NCBI RefSeq assembly: GCF_002006345.1
Contig: NZ_LZZM01000208.1
Span: 1-34,926, forward strand
Length of the DNA: 34,926 nt
Reading direction: 5' to 3'
Source: Clostridium puniceum
GTDB taxonomy: Bacteria > Bacillota > Clostridia > Clostridiales > Clostridiaceae
Both the position numbers and the translations under genes were made by a program. The notes under the pieces were generated by a model. That model ran no database searches, was not told the DNA's origin, and worked only from the letters and a program-made list of their open reading frames with translations. Shown here piece after piece: positions 15,581 through 25,308 of the stretch. Numbering within the stretch: the stretch's first letter is position 1; every line of letters starts with the position of its first letter.

Positions 15581-15750
15581 TTTTTTATAAAAGAAGGAAG
15601 TGAATAAGGATGAGGTTATGCATTGCTTTAACTCCGTGCAGAGTCATGTAAGATAGAGCTTGCATGGAGTAATCTATCTGATTTTGACTTTGCATTTTCA
15701 ATAGTTGAATTGAAAATTGAAATAAAGAATTAAATAATTTCTATATATTT
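15581..15750. other. Leader region of the decayed MFS gene
   Basis: Holds CTCCGTGCA paired with TGCATGGAG across a ~20-base loop, and TTTTCAAT/ATTGAAAA across 6 bases. Either could have been regulatory for the efflux gene that follows. No coding frame is supported. Confidence 0.35.
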
Positions 15751-16783
15751 ATGATAGGCCAGTTTGTTTCCCAGTTTGGAAGCAATTTAACAAAATAGAG
15801 TATCTTTATGTTATTAATTTTATGATTGGAATTGGAAATGCTTTTCAAAATCCAGCATCCGAGGTTACTGTATCACTAATTGTATCTAAAGATAATTATA
15901 TAAAGACAAGTGCTTTACGTACTTTATGTAATTGTTGTACAGGTATTTTGCACCAATTATTGCTTGTTCATTATATGCATTTTGGGGATTAAAGACAATT
16001 GTAAAGGTTGATTTAACAACCTTTATTTTTGGATTTACTACTTTAGCATTATTAGTAAAGATTACTTCTGCTCCTAGATTATCAAAAGGCAAAAAGGATG
16101 GAGTATGGAAGCAGTGCATGTTAGGTATAAAATATTTAGTGAACCAAAAGAATATATTTAGATTAATTCTATTTATGGCCTTTGTGAATTTTATTGCTGC
16201 AATATATAATACTAATTTATCACCAATGGTATTATCTAGAAATGGAAATAATTATATTCACTTGGGTATTGTAAGCAGTACCATAAGTATTGCAGGCCTT
16301 GTAGGTAGTATTTTTGTAACTAAATTGCCACAGCCGTCTAAGAGAATTCCTCTTATTTTGAATATTATGACATTTTCATTTTTAGTTTGTAATAGCCTTT
16401 TAGGAATTGGACAAAATTATTACGTATGGACAATAGCAGTTTTTATGGGGAATGTTCTAATTCCGTTTTTAACTGCAAATGTAGAATATATAATGAGAAC
16501 TAAGGCGCCCTTAGAATTACAGGGAAGAGTTTTTTCAGCGCGAAATACCTTGCAGTATACATCAATACCAGCAGGAAGTATATTAGGTGGTTTCTTGGCT
16601 GACAAGGTATTTGAACCCTATATGAAAACTTCGACATTAACACAAGCACTTTTAGCAAAGATAGTTGGAAATACAAGAGGCAGTGGTATTGCTTTACTTT
16701 TTATATGTATTGGGTTAGTTGAATTCTTAGGATGCTGCATATTTAGGCTAAGCAAGAGCATGAGAACATTAGATTACGAATAA
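15751..16783 (+). pseudogene. MFS efflux permease, decayed
   Basis: Remains of a major facilitator transporter of the macrolide-efflux type (MFS_3). The sequence runs through three frames. The first piece (15751-15798) reads MIGQFVSQFGSNLTK and stops; TM2-TM3 seem deleted. The second (15801 on) reads YLYVINFMIGIGNAFQNPAS, the conserved loop of this family. Then a missing T in the run at 15946-15949 shifts to the last frame, which restores FAPIIACSLYAFW and runs uninterrupted through TM6-TM12 to 16783 (ELQGRVFSARNTLQYTSIP near 500 bases from the end). At least one deletion and one frameshift, so no complete transporter. The long last frame would encode a partial protein without a ribosome binding site. 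Confidence 0.85.
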
Positions 16784-16798
16784 AGATTAAATCAAAAT

Positions 16799-16831
16799 GC
16801 ATTTTCTTAAAAATCAAGAAAATGCTTTTTT
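16799..16831 (+). terminator. Terminator after the MFS remnant
   Basis: GCATTTTCTT (16799-16808) pairs with AAGAAAATGC (16816-16825) around a 7-base loop, followed by T6. It has survived although the gene is broken. Confidence 0.85.
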
Positions 16832-16856
16832 GATTATTTTAGGCATTATATTATAT

Positions 16857-18314
16857 AGAATGGTATGTAAAAATGGAGAAGAAAAATGGATATTAAGCAA
16901 AGCAAAAGCAATAAAGAATTCAGAAGGCAAAAAAATATAAGGCTGGTTGGTTCACACACAGATATAACTGAGCAGAAGTTAATACAAAATGAACTAAACT
17001 CTTTAGCACATTATGATATGCTTACAGAATTACCTAATAGGCTTTCTTTTGAGGTTAAAATAAATGATTTAATTAATACTGGAAAAAATATGATTCTGAC
17101 AAAAAGTTTGCATTAATTTATATGGATGTAGATAATTTTAAGCATATAAATGATACATTAGGGCATATTTCAGGTGACTTACTCTTAAAATATGTTGCTA
17201 ATATATTAAAATATCAAGTAAAAGCTCCTGATTTTGTAGCAAGATTAGGGGGAGACGAATTTGCAATTGTTTTTGAAGATATAAAAAATAGGCAAGAAGT
17301 AACTGATAAAATAAAGTGGTTATTAAAATATTTAAGAAGACCGTGGATAATTGATAGTCAGGAATTCTTTATTTCATATAGTGTTGGAATTGCAATTTAT
17401 CCAGAAGATGGCGAAAATTTATCTACATTACTTAAAAATTCTGATGTGGCTATGTATTATGTTAAAAAAAATATGAAAGATGATTATTGTTTCTATTTAC
17501 TAGAAATCCAAGAACAAAATTCCAAGAAAATAAAAATGATAAATGACCTAAGACATGCAATAGATAATAAAGAGTTCGCTCTTTTTTATCAGCCAATAAT
17601 TAATTTGAGTAATGGAAGAATAATAGGGGCAGAAGCATTAATAAGGTGGTTTCATCCAATAAAAGGAATGATTTCACCTATGGAGTTTATACCAATAGCT
17701 GAAGAAATTGGATTAATTCATGATATTGAAAGATGGATATTAAAAACAGCATTAGAACAGAAAAAACAATGGGAAGATATGGGATATGATGATATGAGAT
17801 TATCAATAAATATTTCGGGAAAAAGTGTTACACGAGCTTGTTTTATAAATGAAATTAGAGATTTATTATCTAAAGTAAAAATAAAAAATGATAAAATCCA
17901 ATTTGAAGTAACAGAAACAGCACTTATGGAAGATTTGAATGAATCAACAAAAGATCTAAGAAAATACAGGATATGAATATAAAAATAGCATTAGATGATT
18001 TTGGTACAGGTTATTCTTCACTAACATATCTTAAGAAGTTACCAATAGATGTTGTTAAACTTGATAGAGATTTTATCAGAAATATATCAAAAATATCAGA
18101 AGACCAAGTAATAGCTAAACATGTAATAAAACTTACACATGAACTAAATTTTAAAATTGTTGCAGAAGGAATTGAAACAAAAGAACACCTTGAATTTTTA
18201 AAGTTAAATAATTGTGAATATGGACAAGGGTATTTATTTAGCAAACCTATTACTAAAGGAAGTTTTGAGGAATTATTAATATTGGGGAAAAGTTATCAGT
18301 ATAATAAGTTATAA
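16857..18314 (+). pseudogene. PAS-GGDEF-EAL cyclic-di-GMP protein, decayed
   Basis: A two-headed c-di-GMP turnover protein broken by three frameshifts and truncated at its N-terminus. Bases 16857-16930 read RMVCKNGEEKWILSKAKAIK, the end of a PAS domain. The A7 run near 16929-16935 shifts frame to GSHTDITEQK and the linker into GGDEF (LAHYDMLTELPNR), which ends at 17116. The next frame (from about 17098) gives FALIYMDVDNFKHIND, an intact GGDEF motif (RLGGDEFAIV) and the first half of EAL including GAEALIRW. After about 17960 the frame shifts again to IKIALDDFGTGYSSLTYL and ends at 18314. Catalytic motifs survive in pieces, so the damage looks recent. The terminator just upstream suggests the 5' end has been deleted up to the MFS remnant. 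Confidence 0.85.
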
Positions 18315-18620
18315 CATAAGATTATTTTTTAAAACTTGACAATTTTATTTCAAATACATAAATATGATGAATTAAAAGAAATAATTTTGAAAAAATACTG
18401 AGGTTATTTATATATAAGAACTAAAACCTTTAAAGAAATTATATATTAAGGAAAGAATGTAATAGATTATTAAGTATAAAGTATTGAAAAATCTCAATTT
18501 TGTAATTGCGATTTTTTTATGTTGAGATATATGAATAACTAAGATATTCTTAGCAAATAATAAAAAGGTAAAAAATATTTAAGGACATTTTAGTATAAAA
18601 GAGAAAACGAGGTAAATGCG
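18315..18620. other. Intergenic region upstream of PFOR
   Basis: About 300 AT-rich bases. Contains a hairpin at 18487-18516, listed separately, and a TTGACA at 18336-18341 with only a weak -10. No gene seen. Confidence 0.4.
18487..18517 (+). terminator. Hairpin terminator upstream of PFOR
   Basis: A 13-position stem with one mismatch (18487-18499 with 18504-18516), tetraloop, and a T-run. It would end transcripts from the c-di-GMP remnant or serve as an attenuator in a long PFOR leader; position about 100 bases before the gene leaves both open. Confidence 0.55.
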
Positions 18621-21600
18621 ATGAGAAAAATGAAAACTATGGATGGTAACACAGCTGCTGCATATATATCTTATGCATTCACAGAAGTAGCGGTAATTTT
18701 CCCAATAACTCCATCATCTCCAATGGCAGAGCATGTTGATGAATGGGTGGCACAAGGCAAAAAAAATATTTTCGGTCAGCCAGTAAAAGTTGTTGAAATG
18801 CAATCAGAAGCTGGTGCAGCAGGCGCGCTTCATGGATCACTTCAAGCTGGTGCAATTACGAGTACATATACAGCATCACAAGGATTATTACTAATGATTC
18901 CTAATATGTATAAGATAGCAGGAGAATTGCTTCCATGTGTTATACATGTAGCAGCTAGAGCACTTGCAACATCTTCATTAAATATATTTGGAGATCATCA
19001 AGACGTTATGGCAGGAAGGCAAACTGGATTTGCAATGCTTGCTGAAACTTCTGTTCAAGAAGTTATGGATTTAAGTGGTGTTGCACATTTAGCCACTTTA
19101 AAATCAAGAATGCCATTTATGAGCTTTTTTGATGGATTTAGAACTTCACATGAAATACAAAAAGTAGAAGTAATAGAACAAGAAGAACTTGCAAAATTAG
19201 TAGATTACAAAGCTATTGATGATTTTAGAAAAAGAGCATTAAATCCAAATCATCCTGTCACAAGAGGAATGGCTCAAAATCCAGATATTTATTTTCAAAC
19301 AAGGGAAGCTGTTAATACATATTATGATGAGGTTCCAGATATAGTAGAGGAATATATGGGTGAAATAACAAAACTTACAGGTAGGGTTTATCATTGTTTT
19401 GATTATTATGGAGCACCTGATGCAGATAGAATTATAATTTCAATGGGAGCTGTAAATGATGTAGTAGAAGAAACTGTTGATTATTTAAATTCCAACAAAC
19501 AAAAAGTAGGTCTTGTAAAAGTTAGGCTTTATAGACCATTTTCTATGGAAAAATTATTAAAAGCTATTCCTAAAACAGTTCAAAAAATTGCAGTTTTAGA
19601 TAGAACAAAGGAACCAGGTTCAATTGGAGAGCCTTTATACTTAGATGTATTAAGGTGCTTCTTTGGAAAGGAAAATGTTCCTAAGATTGTTGGAGGAAGA
19701 TTTGGACTTGGTTCAAAAGATCCGACACCAGTTCATATAGCTGCAGTTTTTGATAATTTAATATTAGAAGAACCAAAGAATAATTTTACAATAGGAATAA
19801 TTGATGATGTTACAAAGACTTCTCTAAATCCACTTAATGATATTGATGCAACTCCAGAAGGAATCACATCTTGTAAGTTCTGGGGTCTTGGCTCAGATGG
19901 TACTGTTGGAGCCAATAAAAGTGCTATTAAGATTATTGGAGATCATACGGATATGTATGCACAAGGATATTTCGATTATGATTCAAAAAAATCTGGAGGT
20001 ATAACGGTTTCACATTTAAGATTTGGAACTAAACTAATAAAATCACGTTATTTAATTGATAGAGCTGACTTTATTGCATGTCATAATCAATCATATGTTT
20101 ATAAGTATCATGTACTACGAGGATTAAAGAAAAATTCTAAGTTTTTATTAAATACAATTTGGACAGCAAAAGAATTAGATGAAAAACTACCAGCATCTAT
20201 GAAGAGATATATTTCAAAAAATGATATAGAATTTTATACAATAAATGCTGTTAAAATTGCACAAGAAATTGGTCTTGGTGGAAGGATAAATATGATAATG
20301 CAATCTGCATTCTTTAAGATTGCTAATATAATTCCTATAGAAGATGCTGTAAAATATTTGAAGGAAGCAGTTGTTTCATCCTATGGCAAAAAGGGCGAAA
20401 AGATTATAAATATGAATTATCAAGCTATAGATGCAGGCGTAGAAGGTATAGTTAAAATTAAATTTCCACTTGATTGGAGTACTGCTATAGATGAGAAACT
20501 TGAGCATAATGAAGATTATCCACAGTTTGTTAAGGAAATTGTAAAGCCTATGAATAGACTAGAAGGAGATTCATTGCCAGTGTCTACATTTATAAATGCA
20601 GGAATGCATGATGGTACATTTATGCATGGAACTACATCTTATGAAAAGAGAGGGATAGCTGTAAATGTTCCAGAGTGGATACCAGAAAATTGTATTCAAT
20701 GTAATCAATGTTCATTTGTATGCCCTCATGCAACCATCAGAGCATTTTTATTAAATGACGAAGAAAAAACTAAAGCACCTAAAAGTGTTAAATTACTTGA
20801 ACCTAAAGGAATTAAAAGTGATCAAAAATTATATTTCTCAATTGGAGTTACTCCACTTGATTGTACTGGATGTGGAAATTGTGCTCAAATTTGTCCAGCT
20901 CCAGGTAAAGCATTAGTCATGAAACCACAAGATAGTCAGCATGAACAAATTGAAGCTTGGAATTATACAGTAGAAAAAGTAATTACAAAAAATCCATTAA
21001 ATAAAAATACTCTTAAAGGAAGTCAATTTGAAAGACCATTACTTGAATACAATGGTGCTTGTGCAGGCTGTGGAGAAACTCCATATGCAAGACTTATAAC
21101 TCAGTTATTTGGAGATAGGATGATGATTGCAAATGCTACAGGGTGTTCTTCAATTTGGGCAGCTAGTACACCTGCAAGTGCATATACAATAAATCAGCAA
21201 GGTCATGGTCCAGCATGGGCTAATTCATTATTTGAAGATAATGCGGAATTTGGATATGGAATGTATTTAGGTGTAAAGACCATAAGAGAAAGAATAGCTA
21301 ATAATGTTTCACTTGCACTTGAAAGTAATATATCGGAAGATATTAAAATAGTATTAAGAGATTGGTTAGATAATAAGGATATTTCAGATGGAACTAGAGA
21401 TAGAGCAAAAAGATTAATAGAAGTTCTTGAAAGTGATAGCAGTGAATGGGCTAAAGAGATTTTAAAAGATAAAGAATTCTTTGTTAAGCGATCACAATGG
21501 ATATTTGGTGGTGATGGATGGGCTTATGATATAGGATATGGAGGTCTTGATCATGTGATTGCAAGTAATGAAAATGTAAATATATTGGTATTTGATACAG

Positions 21601-22136
21601 AAATTTATTCAAATACTGGGGGGCAAGCTTCAAAATCAACACCAACAGGTGCAATAGCTAAATTTGCTTCATCTGGTAAGAGAACTAAGAAAAAGGATTT
21701 AGGAAGAATTGCTATGACTTATGGCTATGTTTATATTGCTCAAATTGCAATGGGAGCAGATAAAAATCAAACTCTTAAGGCTATAGCAGAAGCCGAAAAT
21801 TATGACGGACCATCACTTATAATAGCATATTCTACATGTATTAGTCATGGTATTAAAGTAGGAATGTCAAATTCTCAAGATGAAGAGAAAAAAGCAGTAG
21901 AGTCTGGATATTGGCACCTTTATAGATATAATCCAGACTTAAAAGGAGAAAAAAATCCATTTATATTAGATTCTAAAGAGCCAAAAGGTAATTTCAAAGA
22001 TTTCTTAATGGGAGAAGTGCGGTATGCAGCATTAGCAAAAGCATTCCCAGAGGAAGCTAATGAATTATTTGAAAAGACAGAAAAAGAAGCAATGGAAAGA
22101 TTAGATGTTTATAAAAAATTAGCTAGCCAAGAATAA
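18621..22136 (+). CDS. nifJ: Pyruvate:ferredoxin (flavodoxin) oxidoreductase
   Basis: A 1171-aa single-chain homodimeric enzyme that oxidises pyruvate and CoA to acetyl-CoA and CO2, passing electrons to ferredoxin; the entry point to hydrogen, acetate and butyrate formation in clostridia. The N-terminal part (MKTMDGNTAAAYISYAFTEV, then ITPSSPMAEHVD and EMQSEAGAAGALHG) is the pyrimidine-binding domain. CIQCNQCSFVCP at about 691 and CTGCGNCAQICP at about 748 bind two 4Fe-4S clusters. CAGCGETPYA at about 814 supplies the proximal cluster cysteines. GGDGWAYDIGYGGLDHV at about 962 with FDTEIYSNTGGQASKSTPTG binds thiamine diphosphate and Mg. Full length compared with family (about 1170). GAGGT at 18609-18613 precedes the ATG. 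Single-gene unit. Confidence 0.97.
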   Translation: MRKMKTMDGNTAAAYISYAFTEVAVIFPITPSSPMAEHVDEWVAQGKKNIFGQPVKVVEMQSEAGAAGALHGSLQAGAITSTYTASQGLLLMIPNMYKIAGELLPCVIHVAARALATSSLNIFGDHQDVMAGRQTGFAMLAETSVQEVMDLSGVAHLATLKSRMPFMSFFDGFRTSHEIQKVEVIEQEELAKLVDYKAIDDFRKRALNPNHPVTRGMAQNPDIYFQTREAVNTYYDEVPDIVEEYMGEITKLTGRVYHCFDYYGAPDADRIIISMGAVNDVVEETVDYLNSNKQKVGLVKVRLYRPFSMEKLLKAIPKTVQKIAVLDRTKEPGSIGEPLYLDVLRCFFGKENVPKIVGGRFGLGSKDPTPVHIAAVFDNLILEEPKNNFTIGIIDDVTKTSLNPLNDIDATPEGITSCKFWGLGSDGTVGANKSAIKIIGDHTDMYAQGYFDYDSKKSGGITVSHLRFGTKLIKSRYLIDRADFIACHNQSYVYKYHVLRGLKKNSKFLLNTIWTAKELDEKLPASMKRYISKNDIEFYTINAVKIAQEIGLGGRINMIMQSAFFKIANIIPIEDAVKYLKEAVVSSYGKKGEKIINMNYQAIDAGVEGIVKIKFPLDWSTAIDEKLEHNEDYPQFVKEIVKPMNRLEGDSLPVSTFINAGMHDGTFMHGTTSYEKRGIAVNVPEWIPENCIQCNQCSFVCPHATIRAFLLNDEEKTKAPKSVKLLEPKGIKSDQKLYFSIGVTPLDCTGCGNCAQICPAPGKALVMKPQDSQHEQIEAWNYTVEKVITKNPLNKNTLKGSQFERPLLEYNGACAGCGETPYARLITQLFGDRMMIANATGCSSIWAASTPASAYTINQQGHGPAWANSLFEDNAEFGYGMYLGVKTIRERIANNVSLALESNISEDIKIVLRDWLDNKDISDGTRDRAKRLIEVLESDSSEWAKEILKDKEFFVKRSQWIFGGDGWAYDIGYGGLDHVIASNENVNILVFDTEIYSNTGGQASKSTPTGAIAKFASSGKRTKKKDLGRIAMTYGYVYIAQIAMGADKNQTLKAIAEAENYDGPSLIIAYSTCISHGIKVGMSNSQDEEKKAVESGYWHLYRYNPDLKGEKNPFILDSKEPKGNFKDFLMGEVRYAALAKAFPEEANELFEKTEKEAMERLDVYKKLASQE

Positions 22137-22192
22137 TATACACACATTAAAAAAGTGCGAAGCACAATCAAGAACTATATTGTGAGTTTAGA

Positions 22193-22235
22193 GAATTGTG
22201 GTAGTTAAACTAATTAAGTTTAACTACCACAATTC
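22193..22235 (+). terminator. 19-bp perfect palindrome after PFOR, possible terminator
   Basis: Bases 22193-22211 (core TTGTGGTAGTTAAACT) pair exactly with 22217-22235 around AATTA. There is no T-run afterwards, so it is either a Rho-independent terminator of unusual type, an mRNA-stabilising 3' hairpin for PFOR, or a DNA site. Confidence 0.5.
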
Positions 22236-22353
22236 ATTATAATACATATTATGCAAAAAATATAAATAAAGCACGTAATATTACCAAAATTTTATTTAAA
22301 AATTGCAGAATATGTATTAAAATGAGGTTAAAGAAACAATTAAACTTGTAACA

Positions 22354-22462
22354 TATATATGTTCTAAAAAATTTTGTTCATTAAGATTTAATTTCTATAT
22401 TAGAGTGATTGGATAAGACAACCAACTAAATTATGAACTTTCTTAATTAGAACTTATATATA
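22354..22462. repeat. 109-bp palindromic repeat, copy E1
   Basis: Identical over 109 bases to 31814-31922. Ends are imperfect inverted repeats: TATATATGTTCTAA at the left and TTAGAACTTATATATA at the right; GTTCAT and ATGAAC inside are also complementary. Flanking sequence is unrelated, so this is a discrete dispersed element, MITE-like. No coding capacity. Confidence 0.8.
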
Positions 22463-22593
22463 TAAATTCGTTAAAACAATGAATCTATATAGTATTTAAA
22501 ATTATTTACGTACGAAAGAGAGGTGAAATAGGAAGATATATTTAAAGTTTTGTCTATTATAATAAAACTATAAGTATATATCCTATTAATTGT

Positions 22594-22947
22594 ATGGATA
22601 AATTAGGTATATGTGGCTGGTTGTCTAGAGAAGGAAATTTTTATGAATGTGGTGAATCCAAACACAATCTTTTAGCAGCTAAATTAGAAGAAGATTTAGA
22701 TTTAAAAATGTATAGTGAAGAAAGAGCTATTTACCTTCATGATACCGCATTATTAGAAGCTTTAGGATTTGTTAAATTTACTCAATCTAAGTATGGTTCA
22801 ATAGAAGAATCTATTCATAATCAGTATTTATTATTTTTTGGGACAAGGTTTTCTTATCCGCAACGAAAATGGATGGAACTAAATATATCAAAAATGTTAC
22901 CAGAACAAAAAATAGAATGCAGAAAAAGGTTAATGCTAGGCTATTAA
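22594..22947 (+). CDS. Hypothetical protein (117 aa), possibly 5'-truncated
   Basis: A soluble 117-residue protein starting MDKLGICGWLSREGNFYECG. The pattern GWLS-x-G-x-F-x-x-C followed by H and A resembles small uncharacterised proteins seen in Firmicutes and their phages; no function is known to me. There is no ribosome binding site before the ATG. The frame stays open for 16 codons upstream, to a TAA, while a good GAGAGGTGA site sits further upstream in a different register. The start may therefore have been lost through an indel or by insertion of the adjacent repeat. Expression is doubtful. Confidence 0.55.
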   Translation: MDKLGICGWLSREGNFYECGESKHNLLAAKLEEDLDLKMYSEERAIYLHDTALLEALGFVKFTQSKYGSIEESIHNQYLLFFGTRFSYPQRKWMELNISKMLPEQKIECRKRLMLGY

Positions 22948-22995
22948 TTAAAAACTAATAAATATAAAATATTTTGTTTATTTGTGGAGTTTTAG

Positions 22996-23136
22996 TTGAA
23001 GTTGACATATATATGTTTTATCCTCCTTTTAAATCATGTTTCATGGATTGCAAATATTATTTGGACTTTAGAATTTTCTCTTGATGAAATGGGAATTCCA
23101 TATACAAGCATTATACTAAAATCATATATTTTTTGA
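22996..23136 (+). CDS. Possible 46-aa hydrophobic small protein
   Basis: TTG start six bases after TGGAG (22985-22989). It encodes MKLTYICFILLLNHVSWIAN followed by a more polar end (LEFSLDEMGIPYTSIILKSY). The N-terminus looks like a membrane segment or signal peptide. A terminator follows 82 bases later. Not recognised; could equally be a remnant or chance frame. Confidence 0.3.
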   Translation: MKLTYICFILLLNHVSWIANIIWTLEFSLDEMGIPYTSIILKSYIF

Positions 23137-23217
23137 AGTGTTTTGTTGTTAAGCAAAATTTAAATAATACATTTTAGTTTAATATGAATTAAGTAAAAAG
23201 AAATTAATGAGTATTAG

Positions 23218-23246
23218 AAAACTACGTTTTTATGTAGTTTTTTTTG
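23218..23246 (+). terminator. Intrinsic terminator
   Basis: AAAACTAC (23218-23225) pairs with GTAGTTTT (23234-23241), followed by more T. It insulates the secreted-protein gene from upstream transcription. Confidence 0.7.
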
Positions 23247-23411
23247 ATTACAACAAAATGATTAGCAAGTTCAGTATCGTATCTCTTTAACAAAATCTCT
23301 GAGGGTCTTTGTTAAGAAAGAATGGTTAAAACTTACTACTTATAATTTGAACTTAATCAAGCATTTTGCACGAATAGTATAGATTAATGCGTAAAATGCT
23401 AACTTTTGCTA

Positions 23412-23443
23412 TTGCAATTTATTGTAAAAAATAGTAATATAAT
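23412..23443 (+). promoter_or_regulatory. Putative promoter of the secreted protein gene
   Basis: TTGCAA (23412-23417) and TAATAT (23435-23440) are 17 bases apart. The segment AAAAATAGTAATATAAT is identical to that before the YdcK-like gene at 12038-12068. Confidence 0.4.
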
Positions 23444-23591
23444 CATGTGAAAAGCTTTAAAAAATATAATTTAAACATTATTTATTGTAAAAAGTTTGAA
23501 TGCTGAAATTATACTTTACATAAGAATAATAAGGATTTTTTACAATTCAATAACTGTTCTAAATAAAAAAATATAAAAGGGGAGTGGTTTT

Positions 23592-24977
23592 ATGAGAAAC
23601 AAAATTATAGCTGCAGTTCTTGGAATTAGTATATTAATGACTTGCAGCCCTGCCTTTGCAAAAGACATCAGCACTATTAAACATATAAACAATATTAATT
23701 ATGAAGACAAGTCTAGTGAAGCATCTTTTGACAATTTTAACGCAGATGTTTTAAAGGGATATTCAAAATTAAGAAATCCAAAGGTTAAATTAAATGAAGA
23801 TTCTTTAAAAAATAAAAAAGAAAGGGTTACATCTGAATCAAATTTTCTTTTAGCAGATACCCAAACAACTGGGCCAGCGGTCACTCTTAATGACTCACCA
23901 GGCAATGCTTATGTTATAGGTCTTGATAGTGTTTATGGAGATACTATAACAAGTGAAGGTGCAGAAAGATGGTATGCTTTCCAAAATTCATTTATTCAAA
24001 AACTTACAGTAATTATGCAAGCACCAAATAGTAGTAATATTGACTATAATCTTTCTTTATATAAGTATAATGGGGAAACTCAAAATTTAGATTTAGTTAC
24101 AGACTCAATATATTATGGTACCGCATATGAAAATTTAAGTGCAATTGGAGAAAAAGGTATCTACTTTATAAGAGTAAATTCAGCACAAGGTTTTGACGAT
24201 CAAAATCAATATATATTTGAAGTAATATCATCAAGCCAATATGGTAAGAATGAACCTGACGATAATATATATCAGGCAAAACCATATATTAGTTCGTTAT
24301 CTATAGTGGATACTATAGATAATGATTTTGATGAAGATTGGAGTAGCCTTCAATTAAATTCAGATACTAACGGTGTTTTATCATTCCAAAATTCATCAAC
24401 TAAAGGAACTTATGAGGTTCGAGTATATGATGATAGTCTTTCTTTAATAGCAACTTTGAAAAACACTAATTCATTAACTAAAAAATTTCCTAAAGGAACT
24501 TACTATATAAGGGTGATATCTTTAGCAGGATCTGATTCAACTGCCACTTATAATCTTAATTTTGTTAATAAAGATTCAGTAATAACTAAAGCCACAATAA
24601 CTAATATTTCTTCTGATGCAGATGGCGGTTATATGGATTATGGATATGGGGAAATGTGGAGGGTACATTATGATATGACTATCCAAGGAACTGCTTATAA
24701 TCAATATGGTAATCCAGTAGCTAATCAACCAATAACTGCAGGAGCTCAAGTGGTTATAAATAATAAGCTCTGTACTGGAACTGGTACTACTGATGCAAAT
24801 GGAAACTTTTCTATTAATATACACTTAGGACCAGCTTCAGGAAACTACTCATACTATGCATCAAGAAGTACACATTATTATGATATAATACCATTTGCTA
24901 TGGCAACTAGTAATGGAAATATTTCTACAAATGTAAGTTCATTATATCACTTTGCCTATAGTATATATCATGGTTAA
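23592..24977 (+). CDS. Secreted beta-sandwich protein (PPC-like domains)
   Basis: A 461-aa exported protein. Residues 1-23 are a clear signal peptide (KIIAAVLGISILMTCSPAFA, cleavage after AFA). After a linker to about 90 come two domains resembling bacterial pre-peptidase C-terminal (PPC) sandwiches: about 95-212 (SPGNAYVIGL ... ERWYAFQNS ... GIYFIRVNSAQ) and about 217-327 (NEPDDNIYQAKPY ... DEDWSSLQL ... GTYYIRVISLAG). Residues 335-461 look like an Ig-like/carboxypeptidase-regulatory sandwich (AYNQYGNPVANQPITAG, then TTDANGNFSINI). PPC domains usually tail secreted proteases; here no catalytic domain exists, so it may be a binding or matrix protein. No wall anchor. GGGGAG at 23579-23584 precedes the ATG. 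Confidence 0.85.
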   Translation: MRNKIIAAVLGISILMTCSPAFAKDISTIKHINNINYEDKSSEASFDNFNADVLKGYSKLRNPKVKLNEDSLKNKKERVTSESNFLLADTQTTGPAVTLNDSPGNAYVIGLDSVYGDTITSEGAERWYAFQNSFIQKLTVIMQAPNSSNIDYNLSLYKYNGETQNLDLVTDSIYYGTAYENLSAIGEKGIYFIRVNSAQGFDDQNQYIFEVISSSQYGKNEPDDNIYQAKPYISSLSIVDTIDNDFDEDWSSLQLNSDTNGVLSFQNSSTKGTYEVRVYDDSLSLIATLKNTNSLTKKFPKGTYYIRVISLAGSDSTATYNLNFVNKDSVITKATITNISSDADGGYMDYGYGEMWRVHYDMTIQGTAYNQYGNPVANQPITAGAQVVINNKLCTGTGTTDANGNFSINIHLGPASGNYSYYASRSTHYYDIIPFAMATSNGNISTNVSSLYHFAYSIYHG

Positions 24978-25039
24978 CAATAATTTGTACAACCTTTAAT
25001 TAAAATTATTATAGAAAAGACAGTTTCATAAGTGATTAT

Positions 25040-25073
25040 AAAAGAACTCTCAGATTTAATGAGAGTTCTTTTT
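25040..25073 (+). terminator. Terminator of the secreted protein gene
   Basis: AAAAGAACTCTC (25040-25051) pairs with GAGAGTTCTTTT (25061-25072); the U-tract is part of the stem end. Confidence 0.8.
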
Positions 25074-25187
25074 AATGAAAAATGTATCTCTGTTTTTGTT
25101 GAGTAATAATAATAATGATTTTGTAGAGACTTCAATGGTTTATAACGAGACTATAGAAACCATTGAATCAGATGATTTCTATATTAT

Positions 25188-25217
25188 GAAAAAAACACTT
25201 ACTCGTTTAAGTAAGTA
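25188..25217 (-). terminator. Terminator of nrdJ (minus strand)
   Basis: On the - strand ACTTACT pairs with AGTAAGT (plus positions 25210-25216 and 25197-25203), followed by a T-run complementary to the A-run at 25188-25195. It ends the minus-strand transcript about 95 bases after the nrdJ stop. A second inverted repeat TTCAATGGTTT/AAACCATTGAA lies at 25131-25167. Confidence 0.75.
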
Positions 25218-25308
25218 TTTAACTACAAAAGAACTTCTGACCTTCTTAAGGGTTACAGTCACTTATTCAATTAATGGATTGATATTATTTTTAATTTTTA
25301 TAATCTTA

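Larger units (their letters stand above)
22137..22593. other. Intergenic region with palindrome and mobile-type repeat
   Basis: Holds the 19-bp perfect palindrome at 22193-22235 and repeat copy E1 at 22354-22462. A GAGAGGTGA at about 22517-22525 looks like a ribosome binding site with no frame behind it, hinting that the next gene has lost its original start. Confidence 0.5.
22948..23591. other. Long leader/intergenic region upstream of secreted protein
   Basis: About 640 bases. It contains a possible 46-codon frame (22996-23136), a terminator (23218-23246), a hairpin with TTAACAAA/TTTGTTAA arms (23287-23315), an inverted repeat AGCATTTT/AAAATGCT (23360-23400) and a promoter-like stretch near 23412-23443, leaving about 150 bases of 5' leader for the secreted protein. 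Confidence 0.5.
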
